This document shows positions 7,202 through 16,685 of a stretch of DNA of 64,000 nucleotides, piece by piece. The DNA is from Microbacterium murale. GTDB taxonomy: Bacteria; Actinomycetota; Actinomycetes; Actinomycetales; Microbacteriaceae. The translations under genes and the position numbers were made by a program. Numbering within the stretch: the stretch's first letter is position 1; each line of letters opens with the position of its first letter. The DNA lies in NCBI RefSeq assembly GCF_030815955.1, contig NZ_JAUSXK010000001.1, positions 806,001-870,000 of the forward strand, read 5' to 3'. The notes beneath the pieces are model-generated. The model was not told where the DNA came from. It worked only from the letters and a program-made list of their open reading frames with translations, and did not search any database.

Positions 7202-9990
7202 CGGCACCGCTTGACTCCGATCGATTCGCCGAGCCGCGCGCCGATGACCGCCCCGGGGTTCGCTGGTGGTGGCAGAGCGCTGTGCCGGTCGACGATCTCC
7301 TCGGCCAGCTTCGAGTCATCGCCGATGCCGGCTTCCGTGAGGTGGAGATCGCGTTCAGCCGGGAGTTCTGGGGAGACGAGGTGCAGCGCACCGCGCTCAC
7401 CGCCGTTCTGCGCGAGTCGGAGCGACTGGGCGTCGGCGTGGCGATGACGTTGGGAGCGGCGTGGCCGATCCAGACGCCGAACACCACGACGGGGACGCCC
7501 TTCTCCTCCCGCGAACTGCAGTACGGGTCGACGCAGCTCTGCGGCGAAGCCCCATCGCTCGTACCCCTCCCGGCAGCGTTCGACGACCCCGAGGCGAAGC
7601 GCACCGCGACGCTGGTGCGCGTCACCGCAGCTCGCGTGCTCGAACGCAATAATCCCCCGTCTGTCGTCGGCGTCGAGGACGAGAAGTCGTCACCGCGTGG
7701 GCCGATTCGCCCACCGGCCTCCTCGACCATCCTCGACGCGACGTCGTTGATCGATCTGACGTCCGAGGTCGTCGACTCGACGATCCGTTGGCAGCAGCCC
7801 CGTGACGGCGACTGGGTTCTCTTCGCCTTCTGGATGCGCGAGTGCGAGCAGGGGGTGACGAACTTCCTGGATCAGGATGCGACGGCTGCCGCCACCGCGT
7901 ACATCGACGAGCATCAACTGGGCGCCGAGAACATGGAGCTGCTGCGCCGGGTCGGGACAGACTTCTTCGAGGACTCGTTGGAACTCAACGCCGACTCGCT
8001 GTTCTGGACGTCCGACCTGCTCGAGCGCTTCGCCGAGCGGCATGGCTATGATCCGACGCCGTACCTTCCGCTGCTGTTCGCACACGGGATGTCGCACTTC
8101 TGGCTGCCGAACGAGGAGACCGTCGCGGACTTCGAACTCGACGATGACAACGGCCCCGGGATCGGGCGTCGCGTACGGCGGGACTACTACCGCCTGCTGA
8201 CCGACCTCTACATCTCCCGTCGGCTGCTGCCGCTGCAGGAATGGTCGACCACTCACGGGCTCCAGCACAAGGCACAGGCGGCCTATGGACAGAATCTCGA
8301 AGCGATTCGCAGCAATCGGGAGTTCGTGCGCGCCGGCGGCCGCGCCGAGGGAGAATCGCTGAACTCCGGCGACAGGTTCCCCATAACCCGTGCGGATCCC
8401 ACCTGGAAGTTCGCCCTGGACTGGCAGCGCTGCGTCGTGGGCGGAGCGCACCAGGGCGGAGCCGTGCGCATCAGCACCGAACTGGGCGCGCAGTTCCGTG
8501 CGGCCTATGCGGTCACTCTCGGCGACCTGCAACGGATGCTGGCGAAGGAGTGGGCGGCGGGCATCACGAAGCCCTTCCTGCATGGCGTGGCCTCCCAGGC
8601 GCGCGATGCGGAGTGGCCGGCCCAGACCCGCTTCCAGCAGATCGTGTCGGACAGTTGGAACAGCATCCACTTCCCTGAATGGCCGAACTGGCGACCGCTC
8701 ACCGACTACTGGGCACGCGGAACCGTCGTGCTCGAGACCGGGGTACCCCGCACAGACGTCGCCATCTACCGGGACGGGTTCCTGACGATCGCTGCGCGCG
8801 GCGTACGCGACCCCACGGCAGATGCGACCGCACCCGCCCGACTCGCAGACACCGAGGCCCTCGAGCTGGCCGGTTTCAGCGTGCAGTTCGTCGATCCGCT
8901 CGGTGTCATTGAAGGCGTGGGCGAGGGGCCCGTCCTCTTCGCGGAAGGACCGAGCTACCGCGGACTCGTCATCGACGAGCGGATGCTGCCGCCGGAGGCC
9001 GCCGAGGCGATCGCCGACGCCGCGGAGCGGGGTGTACGGCTCGTCGTGGTCGGCGAGCCGCCGACCACCGACTCCGGGTTCGCGAACGGCCCCGACGGTG
9101 ACGAGCGCGTGCGTGCCGCGATCGCCCGCACTCTGTCGATGCCGACGACCGTGCGTGCACGAACGATGGCCGATGCATCCGCTGCCTTCACCCGGCTCGG
9201 ACTGGTGCCTAGGGCGAGTATCGACGGCGGCGCGGTGCTCACCCAGTGGCGCGAAGCGGGAGGCAGCCGCTATCTGCTCGTGTACAACACGTTGTCAGAG
9301 CCGACCGAGACTCGACTGTCGCTCGAGGGAGTGGGCCGGGTACGGGAGCTCGACCTCTGGAGCGGGCGCATCATCCCGGTTCCCCACGCCGCCCAAGGCG
9401 ACCGCACCACGATCGCAGCACGCATCCCCGCGCTCGGAGTGCGAGTGTTCGAGCTCGACACCGGAATGGAGCCGAGCCGCACCGCTGATGTTCCGCAGGC
9501 CGTCACCCACGAGGTGTCGGCGACTCTCGAATGGTGGCGCCTGGAAGTGATCAGCGAAGAGCCCGGCGGCTCGCGCACCATCGTGCTGGATGGCGTCGGG
9601 CCTGGCGACTGGCGGACGATCGATGCCCTCAAGGGCGTTTCCGGCATCGGACGCTACGCGGCGCGAGTCGTGCTGCCGGACGAGCCGCTCGTCGGCACGC
9701 AGGCGAGGATCCACCTCGGCGCCCTGGCGGGATCGGCGGTGATCCGAGTGGGCGGCCATGCCGTCGGAGTCACCTATCTCGACGACACCGTCATCGGCCT
9801 CGGCGGTTCCGTCGTGAACGGGACGGAGATCGAGATCGAAGTCAGGACGTCGCTGCGCAATGCCGTGGTCGAGAACGGGATCGACATCTTCGATGAAGAA
9901 CCCCTCCGCGCGCATGGTCTTCTCGGTCCGGTGAGGATCGTGTTCGAGCATCCGCCATCCTCCGCACCTCAAGAAGGGCATGCTCCATGA
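7198..9990 (+). CDS. Probable alpha-L-rhamnosidase, GH106-like
   Basis: A 930-residue cytoplasmic protein with no signal peptide. The N-terminal VRWWWQSAVPVDDLLGQL and FREVEIAF match the opening of GH106 enzymes (RWWWxxxxV then GGVEI). Further GH106-like features are SLELNADSLFWTSDLLERF with GYDPTPYLPLL, a long barrel, and a C-terminal beta-sandwich near residues 770-920 that may bind sugar. It starts at ATG 7198, overlapping the GH78 stop by four bases. Having two unrelated rhamnosidase families side by side suggests a substrate with two kinds of rhamnosyl linkage. The GH106 assignment is by motif recognition only; a broader glycosyl-hydrolase-2-like annotation is possible. Confidence 0.75.
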   Translation: MTAPLDSDRFAEPRADDRPGVRWWWQSAVPVDDLLGQLRVIADAGFREVEIAFSREFWGDEVQRTALTAVLRESERLGVGVAMTLGAAWPIQTPNTTTGTPFSSRELQYGSTQLCGEAPSLVPLPAAFDDPEAKRTATLVRVTAARVLERNNPPSVVGVEDEKSSPRGPIRPPASSTILDATSLIDLTSEVVDSTIRWQQPRDGDWVLFAFWMRECEQGVTNFLDQDATAAATAYIDEHQLGAENMELLRRVGTDFFEDSLELNADSLFWTSDLLERFAERHGYDPTPYLPLLFAHGMSHFWLPNEETVADFELDDDNGPGIGRRVRRDYYRLLTDLYISRRLLPLQEWSTTHGLQHKAQAAYGQNLEAIRSNREFVRAGGRAEGESLNSGDRFPITRADPTWKFALDWQRCVVGGAHQGGAVRISTELGAQFRAAYAVTLGDLQRMLAKEWAAGITKPFLHGVASQARDAEWPAQTRFQQIVSDSWNSIHFPEWPNWRPLTDYWARGTVVLETGVPRTDVAIYRDGFLTIAARGVRDPTADATAPARLADTEALELAGFSVQFVDPLGVIEGVGEGPVLFAEGPSYRGLVIDERMLPPEAAEAIADAAERGVRLVVVGEPPTTDSGFANGPDGDERVRAAIARTLSMPTTVRARTMADASAAFTRLGLVPRASIDGGAVLTQWREAGGSRYLLVYNTLSEPTETRLSLEGVGRVRELDLWSGRIIPVPHAAQGDRTTIAARIPALGVRVFELDTGMEPSRTADVPQAVTHEVSATLEWWRLEVISEEPGGSRTIVLDGVGPGDWRTIDALKGVSGIGRYAARVVLPDEPLVGTQARIHLGALAGSAVIRVGGHAVGVTYLDDTVIGLGGSVVNGTEIEIEVRTSLRNAVVENGIDIFDEEPLRAHGLLGPVRIVFEHPPSSAPQEGHAP

Positions 9991-11342
9991 GCCTCCTGAA
10001 CCTTCCCCGCTCCTTCGAGTTCGGGGTCGCCACCAGCGCCTTCCAGATCGAGGGGGCGTGGGACGCAGACGGCAAGGGTCCGTCGATCTGGGACACCTTC
10101 GGTCATACCCCTGGCAAGGTGCTCGACGACATTCCCGGTGACGTCGCCTGCGATCATTACCATCGCTACCCCGAAGACATCGAGATCATGAAATGGCTCG
10201 GGCTCGACAGCTACCGATTCTCACTGAGCTGGTCGAGGATCATGCCCGATGGCGTCGGCCGGATAAATCAGAAGGGCCTGGACTTCTACCGCAGGCTCAC
10301 CGACTCGCTGTTGGATGCCGGCATCACGCCGAACGCCACGCTGTATCACTGGGATCTGCCGCAGGCGCTGCAAGATCGCGGCGGATGGCCCGATCGTGAC
10401 GTCGCCGATTGGTTCGCGGAGTACGCCGCGGTCGCCTTCGATGCCCTCGGCGATCGCATCGGCCGCTGGGCGACCGTCAACGAGCCCATCTCGACGTGGG
10501 TGGGCTACGCCCTGGGGGCTTTCGCACCCGGTCTGCGCGACGAGCGCGCCGGTCGCCAGGCCATGCACAATCAGATGCTCGCCCACGGCAAGGCCGTGCA
10601 GGCGTTCCGCGCGGCGGGGTCCCCTGGAGACATCGGTGTCGTGCTCGACATCTGGAAACGCCAGCCCGCCACCGACTCTGCTGACGATCGGGCATTGGCG
10701 GCTCAGGGCGAGGACGACGGCTTCCGGTTCTTCCTCGACACGCTTCGCGGTGGCGGCTACAGCGATCGGCTTCGAGAGCGGCTCCAGGCGGAGGGGACGT
10801 TTCCGGATGTCCACGACAGCGACCAGGAGATCATCGCGTCGCCCGTGGACTACCTCGGCCTGAACGTCTACTCCCGGGTGGTGGTCAACTCCGAGAACCA
10901 GGACTCGAACGGCTGGGCGGAGAGCGATCCTCCCCGGGGCGGCAACTTCCTCGACGACGGATCGGAGTTCTACCCGCGCGCCGTGTACGAGGCGCTGCAG
11001 ATGGTCCGCGACGACTACGGCTGGAACGGGCCGATCTACATCACCGAGAACGGCCTTCCCGACGGGCCGGCTGATCCCGGTGCGGATCCGCTTCATGATC
11101 AGGAGCGGATCCGCTACGTCGGCGGCTTCCTGGAATGGATCGATCGTGCTGTCGCGGAGGGATCGGATGTGCGCGGCTACTACCTGTGGAGCCTGATGGA
11201 CAACTACGAATGGGGTATGGGCTTCTCCAAGAAGTACGGCATCATCCGGGTGGATCCCGAGACGCTGGTGCGCACCCCGAAGGACTCGGCGCACTGGTAC
11301 CGCGATGTGATCGCGGCTCATCACGCGTCTCACAGGTCCTGA
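9987..11342 (+). CDS. beta-glucosidase, GH1
   Basis: A 451-residue enzyme of normal GH1 length. The N-terminal signature FEFGVATSAFQIEGAWDADG is present. The acid/base Glu lies in TVNEPIS and the nucleophile Glu in YITENGLP. The aglycone/glucose-site Trp region YLWSLMDNYEWGMGF is intact. It retains the configuration while hydrolysing beta-glucosides in the cytoplasm. It overlaps the previous gene by four bases and is the last gene of the operon, followed by a strong hairpin. After rhamnose is removed it could hydrolyse the remaining glucoside, as needed for rutinose- or neohesperidose-type glycosides. Confidence 0.95.
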   Translation: MSLLNLPRSFEFGVATSAFQIEGAWDADGKGPSIWDTFGHTPGKVLDDIPGDVACDHYHRYPEDIEIMKWLGLDSYRFSLSWSRIMPDGVGRINQKGLDFYRRLTDSLLDAGITPNATLYHWDLPQALQDRGGWPDRDVADWFAEYAAVAFDALGDRIGRWATVNEPISTWVGYALGAFAPGLRDERAGRQAMHNQMLAHGKAVQAFRAAGSPGDIGVVLDIWKRQPATDSADDRALAAQGEDDGFRFFLDTLRGGGYSDRLRERLQAEGTFPDVHDSDQEIIASPVDYLGLNVYSRVVVNSENQDSNGWAESDPPRGGNFLDDGSEFYPRAVYEALQMVRDDYGWNGPIYITENGLPDGPADPGADPLHDQERIRYVGGFLEWIDRAVAEGSDVRGYYLWSLMDNYEWGMGFSKKYGIIRVDPETLVRTPKDSAHWYRDVIAAHHASHRS

Positions 11343-11347
11343 GACAG

Positions 11348-11381
11348 AAGCAGGGTGCGGCGCACTCGCCGCACCCTGCTT
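11348..11381. terminator. Bidirectional terminator between convergent genes
   Basis: A perfect 15-bp stem (AAGCAGGGTGCGGCG with its complement) and 4-base loop CACT, just after the GH1 stop and before the stop of the leftward beta-helix gene. Confidence 0.85.
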
Positions 11382-11398
11382 CGGCTTCGTCAGGTCTG

Positions 11399-14113
11399 CT
11401 ACTGAACAGTGACCTGATCCACGAATGCTGTGTTGTCTCCGGTGTTCGTTCCCCTGAACTCGATGGTGTGAGTTCCCGACGTGGTCGTGAACGCCGCTGA
11501 CGTGAACGTCTGGAACGCGCCGCTCGACGGCGGAACGAATGCAGGGCTGTTCACTCTCACGCCGTCCACGTAGAGGTCGAGCGCCTGCGCGCCACCGTTG
11601 TTCTTGCGTTGGGCCAACGAGAACGTCACCGAGTGGGAGCCGGCAGAGAGATTCAGCGTTTGCGATGCCGAGCTCGTTCCCTGGATGAATGCGGTCTGCT
11701 GACCGTCTTTCGCACCCTGAGTGCCGCTGAACGGACTGGTGTTGCGCTGCACCCCTGCCGAGCCGGCGAAGTGCCACACTCCACCGGGCTCGTACGTGTA
11801 GAAGGTCGTCGAAGGGCTTTCAAAGCTCCCGTTCAACAGCCGGTTCACGTACAGCGGGCCGCTTCCCGAGACCACGACGCTGTCGACCTTCACATCCCCT
11901 GCCACGTCGATCGGATCGACACGCAACTGCCTGATCTCGCCGGTCCACTGCGGATTGGACGCCATGTCGACGGCGTACGTCGTGTAGCCGCTGTTCGGCG
12001 CCACGGCGAAGGCCACGGACTTCGATTCGCTCGCCCCCGGCGAAGACGGGGTCGTGAAATAGATTCTCCCTGTCGTGCTGGCAGTGTCATTGCTCATCCT
12101 GACCGTCACTGTCGTGGCAGAGGCGGCGTCAAGATGTAGCTGGTCAGGAGATTCGATTCGCGGATCGGTCCCGGTCGAGGTGAGGTTCAGCGAGCTCAGG
12201 TCCGCACCCTCTGCGGTCGTCGACGTCGCACCCCACACCTTCCACCGGCTCTCCTGGCCGCTGTTGAAGCCCCAGTCGTATGCCTCGTCGGGAGTCGACG
12301 TGTACGCGACGCTCGGGGTCCAGCTCGCCTTGTCATTCGCCGACGCCCCGTTCTCGTTCGTCTCGAAACGGAGAACGTCGCCTGCATCCACCTCCAAGTT
12401 GTCGAGCACATATCCGACGCCCGTGTACTCGTCTCCGGCAGCGACCATCTGTGCGCCGCTGGCCGGCCAGATCGGCGTACCGTTCATCGTGATCCGGGCC
12501 AGGATCCCATTGCCGAGCCCGGTGTTGTCCGACTTGAGAATGCGCCCGCGAAGACTGACCGTCCCGGTGGAGGGAGCCGTCCACGCTCTGGCGACCCAGC
12601 CCGTGGTCGTCGTGCCAGGATGCTGGTCGAATTGAGTGATCTCCGGCACATTCTGCCCTGCCGGGGTCCACTTCTCCGCTCCCGCGTTATAGATCAGGTC
12701 GGAATATGCCGCCCCGTCGAATGCCTGATAAGACCATCCGTTCAGGCCCTGAGTGCCGCTGAAATCGGCCGCGGAGAAGAACACATTTCCCGAGCCGTTG
12801 GAAAGGGTCTGGTTGTTCGTCGTCGTGAAGCCGGCGAAACCGTTGCCCTGGTCATACAGGAAGTTCGAGTTGACGTTGATGTTGTCTTTGATCGTGCCAG
12901 TGATCGGTGACGCTGCGCCGACCTGGTTGAGGACCAGGATCGGACCGTACCCCTTCGCGACGCCGTTGTTGACCATCACATTGGACGACGACTCGTTGTT
13001 CGTCGAATAGTCGCCGGGACGACCTCCGAGCTTCAGGAATGACATGGCAGATCCAGGCGTGTTCGCGAACAGGGAGTTGCGGGCCCGCACGTTGTTGTTG
13101 AGAATCTCGAAGTCGAGCGCGTTCTCATCATTCGAACCGGTGTTCGTGACATTGGTGACCATTGAGTTGACGAATGTGACGTCTTCCAGATGGCCGAGGA
13201 TCACGGCCGTCGTGCCACCGACGTGGTGGCACGGCGCTTCATTGTTCAGAGTGGAGTTCATGATCACCGCGTGCGTGACGGTGAAGAGACGGAGCGCTTC
13301 GTCGCACCCCCAGTCGTTGTCGTGACTGGCAAGGCGATTGATCACGACGTCCTGCACCATGTTGGCTCCCGCGCCGCCGCTGCCGCCGACGTTGGACTCC
13401 ACCTGCTGCATCTGTCCGAGCATGTCGATACCGATGGTGTTCAAGTTGTGCTGGCCTGTGATGTCGACCATACGCACGCCTTTGAGGAAGTAGTCGGTCG
13501 ACGAGAACGTGGTGTATTTGCCCGTGATCTGGATGCCGGAAGAGTTGCGTACGTTGTCGACAAGCGCGCTGGGTACCGGGGTGTCGACGACGCCGTCGGT
13601 GTAGAAGATCAGGCCTTTGATGTCGTGCGCGTAGATATCGGTGAAGCTCAAGCCCTTGTGTCCGAGGGTGTCGTAGTAAGCGAGTATGCCGGACGCCGCG
13701 TTGGAGACTTCGAGATGGCTGAAGCTCCAGTAGTCGCCGTTGACGAGCTTGATCACTCGGTCGTTCACCGATCCGTTACGGGTGATCACGGGATTGGCGC
13801 CACTGCCGTATGCGCTGACGGATATCCCGTTGGTCGCGGTCCCAGAACCCGTGAGGTTCATCTGCTGATTCCAGGTGGCGCCCTTGGCGAGGAGGATCGA
13901 GTCACCGGGGCCGAACGCGCCGTGCGAATTGATCGGATCGAACGTGCACCAGGGCTGCGCCTGGGTTGCAGCTCCTGAGTCACTGCAATTGGAGCCAGTC
14001 TGATTGTTGACGTAGTAAGCAGTACCGACGGCCCACGCCGGCTGGCTGATCCCGGTCAGGGCCAGCGTGGCAAGCGTGATGGCAGTCATGGCCGCGATCA
14101 TTCTTCGCCTCAT
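11399..14113 (-). CDS. Secreted parallel beta-helix protein with C-terminal galactose-binding-type domain
   Basis: A 904-residue exported protein. The start at ATG 14113 has a purine-rich AGGAAGAGGA upstream and gives a clean Sec signal, MRRRMIAAMTAITLATLAL ending in QPAWA. The mature N-terminus (YYVNNQTGSNCSDSG, then PGDSILLAKGATW) is the usual entry of right-handed parallel beta-helix polysaccharide lyases or glycosidases. Repeating Asn/Ser/Val coils fill residues to about 450. A middle beta-rich region follows. The last 140 residues (NGSFESP, GQQTAFIQG, SQTLNLSAGSHSVTFSLAQR) resemble DUF642/CBM-like sugar-binding modules. No conserved lyase triad was identified. It likely attacks or binds an extracellular plant polysaccharide upstream of the importers. 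It could also be a non-catalytic adhesin. Confidence 0.75.
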   Translation of the reverse strand: MRRRMIAAMTAITLATLALTGISQPAWAVGTAYYVNNQTGSNCSDSGAATQAQPWCTFDPINSHGAFGPGDSILLAKGATWNQQMNLTGSGTATNGISVSAYGSGANPVITRNGSVNDRVIKLVNGDYWSFSHLEVSNAASGILAYYDTLGHKGLSFTDIYAHDIKGLIFYTDGVVDTPVPSALVDNVRNSSGIQITGKYTTFSSTDYFLKGVRMVDITGQHNLNTIGIDMLGQMQQVESNVGGSGGAGANMVQDVVINRLASHDNDWGCDEALRLFTVTHAVIMNSTLNNEAPCHHVGGTTAVILGHLEDVTFVNSMVTNVTNTGSNDENALDFEILNNNVRARNSLFANTPGSAMSFLKLGGRPGDYSTNNESSSNVMVNNGVAKGYGPILVLNQVGAASPITGTIKDNINVNSNFLYDQGNGFAGFTTTNNQTLSNGSGNVFFSAADFSGTQGLNGWSYQAFDGAAYSDLIYNAGAEKWTPAGQNVPEITQFDQHPGTTTTGWVARAWTAPSTGTVSLRGRILKSDNTGLGNGILARITMNGTPIWPASGAQMVAAGDEYTGVGYVLDNLEVDAGDVLRFETNENGASANDKASWTPSVAYTSTPDEAYDWGFNSGQESRWKVWGATSTTAEGADLSSLNLTSTGTDPRIESPDQLHLDAASATTVTVRMSNDTASTTGRIYFTTPSSPGASESKSVAFAVAPNSGYTTYAVDMASNPQWTGEIRQLRVDPIDVAGDVKVDSVVVSGSGPLYVNRLLNGSFESPSTTFYTYEPGGVWHFAGSAGVQRNTSPFSGTQGAKDGQQTAFIQGTSSASQTLNLSAGSHSVTFSLAQRKNNGGAQALDLYVDGVRVNSPAFVPPSSGAFQTFTSAAFTTTSGTHTIEFRGTNTGDNTAFVDQVTVQ

Positions 14114-14171
14114 GTCAAGATCCTCTTCCTCATTGAAGTCGGTGTTGCAGGTGCGGACAGCGTGATGAGAA

Positions 14172-14196
14172 GGGCGGGCCCCGTCGGGGCCCGCCC
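14172..14196. terminator. Terminator downstream of the second sugar-binding protein
   Basis: GGGCGGGCCCC and GGGGCCCGCCC pair over 11 bp with loop GTC, 24 bases beyond the stop of the leftward binding-protein gene. It separates that operon from the beta-helix gene. Confidence 0.8.
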
Positions 14197-14219
14197 GCGC
14201 GCAGGTGGTGTGGTGTGGA

Positions 14220-15686
14220 CTACTGCGCCCACTCCTCCGTCCACTTCGCTTCCACGGCCTGTTCCTTGGCCCAGGCCACGGCGTTGTCATTGAGCTTGAT
14301 CAGCTCATCCTCGAGCGACGTCGTGCCGAGGAGGTAGCCGGTGCGCGTGTTCTCGGCCGCGACGGCCTTCGGCCCCCGCCACAGTCCGCCGTTCTGGCCG
14401 CCGAGGGAGAGCGTCGCCCAGGCGCCGGCGTTCATGGCCTCGAGGCCAGGAGGGGCGGTCAGAGCCGAGACCGCGGGAATGCCTCCCGTCTCGTCGAGCC
14501 AGGTCTGCACCTTGGGGCTCGAGACGTACTGCAGGAACGTGATCGCCGCATCCAACTGCTTGCCCTTGATGTACGCCGGGATCATGTAAGCCGTTCCTCC
14601 GTTGTTCACGCCGAACTGCGCCGGCTCACCGGTCGCCTGGTCCGAATCGCTCTTCGCGAGCGTCGGGAACGGGATCGTGCCGTATTCGAAGTCCACCGTG
14701 TCGAGTTGCGTGGAGGCGAAGTTGGTACCCCACGCCATCGCGGCCTTGTTGCCGGGGAAGTCCGTCCCTCCGGTGAACGCCCCCTCCGAGTTGATGCCGG
14801 ACCAGTTCGGCGTCGCACACTCGTCGTAGAGCTTCTTGAGCGACTCGAGGACGGCGGCGAAACCGGGGTCCTTCGACATGTTGATCTCGTCGGTGAGATA
14901 GCCGTGTGCGACGCTCTTGACGGTCACGGGCGAGCTTGTGCCCGCTTCGCCATCCGCACCGAACTGGTTCACTGCCTCGGTCTCCGGCACGAGCAGCATC
15001 GAGGACAGCGCCGTCGACGCCCAACCGACAGGGAGGTTGCCGTTGTCCGTCGCGAGCGGGATATGGCCGGCGTCCTTGATCTCACGGCACGCATCGAGGA
15101 ACCCGTCGAAGGTCGCGAGATCTTCGACATCGACGCCGGCGTCGTCGAGGATGTCCTTGTTGAAATAGATGCCGACAGACACGAGATTGAAGGGGATCGA
15201 CTCGTAGTGTCCGGCCGTGTTCTGGCCCAGACGGTCATCACCGCCGAAGTACTTCGAATTGAAGTCCTCGATCCAAGGCTTGCCGGTGTCGGAGAACTCG
15301 TTCGGCTCCGCCAGTGCCTCGTCGAGGGAGACGACTTGGTCAGGCGAATGCGTCGTCTGGTTGAAGATCAACTCCGGTGCGGTGCCGGCAGTCAATTGGG
15401 CAGCGGACGTCTGCGACCACGAGCTGAGCGGCAGCACGTTGGTCTTCACTTCGATGTCGGGGTTGTCCTTCTCGAAGTTGCTGATGAGGTCGTCCCACGC
15501 CGGACCGAAGGTCTTCGTGTCGCTCGTGAACTGGTTGGGCCCGGAAAGGGTGATGGTCACCGTGTCCGAATCGCCACCGGCGGGCGCGCATCCGGCGAGC
15601 GCTGCGATGGTGCCCAGCGTCGCCAACGACGCGATCACGGCCAGGCCGCTCCGCCGCGGAGACAACGTCTTCGTTGTATTGAGCAT
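14220..15686 (-). CDS. Sugar ABC transporter substrate-binding lipoprotein (second system)
   Basis: A 488-residue family 1 solute-binding protein. The start ATG 15686 is preceded by AAAGAGGA. The lipoprotein signal ends in lipobox ALAGC. The mature protein shows NPDIEVKTNVLPL, an IPFNLVSVGIYFNKDILDDAG segment typical of CUT1 binding proteins, and a C-terminal helix-rich end. It lies downstream of its two permeases on the same strand but has an operator-like palindrome (15737-15748) in its own 126-base leader. It may therefore be separately transcribed. It is distinct in sequence from the 1406 protein, so the island imports at least two ligands. Confidence 0.9.
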   Translation of the reverse strand: MLNTTKTLSPRRSGLAVIASLATLGTIAALAGCAPAGGDSDTVTITLSGPNQFTSDTKTFGPAWDDLISNFEKDNPDIEVKTNVLPLSSWSQTSAAQLTAGTAPELIFNQTTHSPDQVVSLDEALAEPNEFSDTGKPWIEDFNSKYFGGDDRLGQNTAGHYESIPFNLVSVGIYFNKDILDDAGVDVEDLATFDGFLDACREIKDAGHIPLATDNGNLPVGWASTALSSMLLVPETEAVNQFGADGEAGTSSPVTVKSVAHGYLTDEINMSKDPGFAAVLESLKKLYDECATPNWSGINSEGAFTGGTDFPGNKAAMAWGTNFASTQLDTVDFEYGTIPFPTLAKSDSDQATGEPAQFGVNNGGTAYMIPAYIKGKQLDAAITFLQYVSSPKVQTWLDETGGIPAVSALTAPPGLEAMNAGAWATLSLGGQNGGLWRGPKAVAAENTRTGYLLGTTSLEDELIKLNDNAVAWAKEQAVEAKWTEEWAQ

Positions 15687-15736
15687 GCTTCCTCTTTCTC
15701 GCTAATCGATGTTCGGGAACTGCCGTGTCGGGAGAG

Positions 15737-15748
15737 TAAATCGTTTCA
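15737..15748. promoter_or_regulatory. LacI-type operator candidate (minus strand TGAAACGATTTA)
   Basis: On the minus strand TGAAACGATTTA lies 51 bases before the binding-protein start. It matches the island consensus TGAAACGWTTCA at 10 of 12 positions. This suggests regulated, possibly independent, expression of the binding protein. Confidence 0.5.
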
Positions 15749-15812
15749 TTTGCTGACCGCCGGAGGCCGCGTGCGGCCCACCCGTTCACGCCGGAGGAGC
15801 GAGCGGGGCGGC

Positions 15813-16685
15813 TCAGTGAGCGCCGGGCACACCGCCCTGCACTCCGGCGAGGAAGTACTTCGACAGGAAGGTGAAGAGCAGCACGAGGGGCAGGCTGGCG
15901 ATCAGGTAGCCGGCCATCAGAGGCCCGTAGTCCGTCGCATTCTGCCCCTGGAAGAACTGCAGCCCGACCGACACCGTGCGCAGACTGTCGTCGGAGATCA
16001 CGAGCAGTGGCCAGAAGAAGTCGTTCCACACCTCGCTGACGGTGAGCAGTGAGATCGTCCCGAGCACCGGGAGCGAGAGCGGAAGCATCACGGACCAGTA
16101 CATCCGCGCGCCGCTGGCGCCGTCGAGGCGAGCCGCATCGAACAGCGCTTGAGGTATCCCCTCGACGAAATTGCGGATGAGGATGGTGCCGAGCACACTT
16201 CCGCCGACGGTGTACGGGACCACGAGCACGATGTAGGTGTTCAGCAGCCCCAGGTCTTTCATGATGATGAAGAGCGGGATCAGGTTCGCCAGCCCCGGGA
16301 CCATCATGAGTACCAGCACGGCTCCGAAGATGAGCCCCCGGCCGGCGAATCGATAGCGAGCGAGCACGAACCCGGAGATCGACGCGATCAGCAGGATCAG
16401 CACGATCGAGATCACCGCGACGACGGCCGTGTTGAACAGGTACGGCTGGATCTGCTCCCAGGCGACCGTGTAGTTCTCGAAGTGCAGGGGGAAGGAGACT
16501 GCCCAGAAGCTGTCCGCGAACTGCTGATTCGTCTTGAACGACGTCACCACCATGAACAGGTAGGGCGCAAGGGCGACTGTCGCGATGAGGATCAGCACGG
16601 TCTTGATGCCGATCTGTCGCGACCCCGGCTGAGCACGCCTTCTCGTCGCATCCGTGTTGACACTGCTGGACTGGACGACAGTCAC
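15813..16685 (-). CDS. Sugar ABC transporter permease (MalG-type, second system)
   Basis: A 290-residue permease. The first helix lies around residues 28-48 (IKTVLILIATVALAPYLFM). The EAA loop is LFDAARLDGASGARMYWSV. Six helices in all are expected. It starts at GTG 16685, overlapping the stop of the frameshifted partner permease by four bases (GTGA), with GGAGGTG upstream. It should pair with the 16682-17651 product. If that gene is really broken, this transporter lacks half of its channel. Confidence 0.9.
   Translation of the reverse strand: MTVVQSSSVNTDATRRRAQPGSRQIGIKTVLILIATVALAPYLFMVVTSFKTNQQFADSFWAVSFPLHFENYTVAWEQIQPYLFNTAVVAVISIVLILLIASISGFVLARYRFAGRGLIFGAVLVLMMVPGLANLIPLFIIMKDLGLLNTYIVLVVPYTVGGSVLGTILIRNFVEGIPQALFDAARLDGASGARMYWSVMLPLSLPVLGTISLLTVSEVWNDFFWPLLVISDDSLRTVSVGLQFFQGQNATDYGPLMAGYLIASLPLVLLFTFLSKYFLAGVQGGVPGAH

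Noticed and set aside
14205-16052. A 615-codon open frame antisense to the sugar-binding protein and permease
   Set aside because: It covers two well-supported minus-strand genes and has an Arg/Glu/Val-rich shadow composition without motifs.
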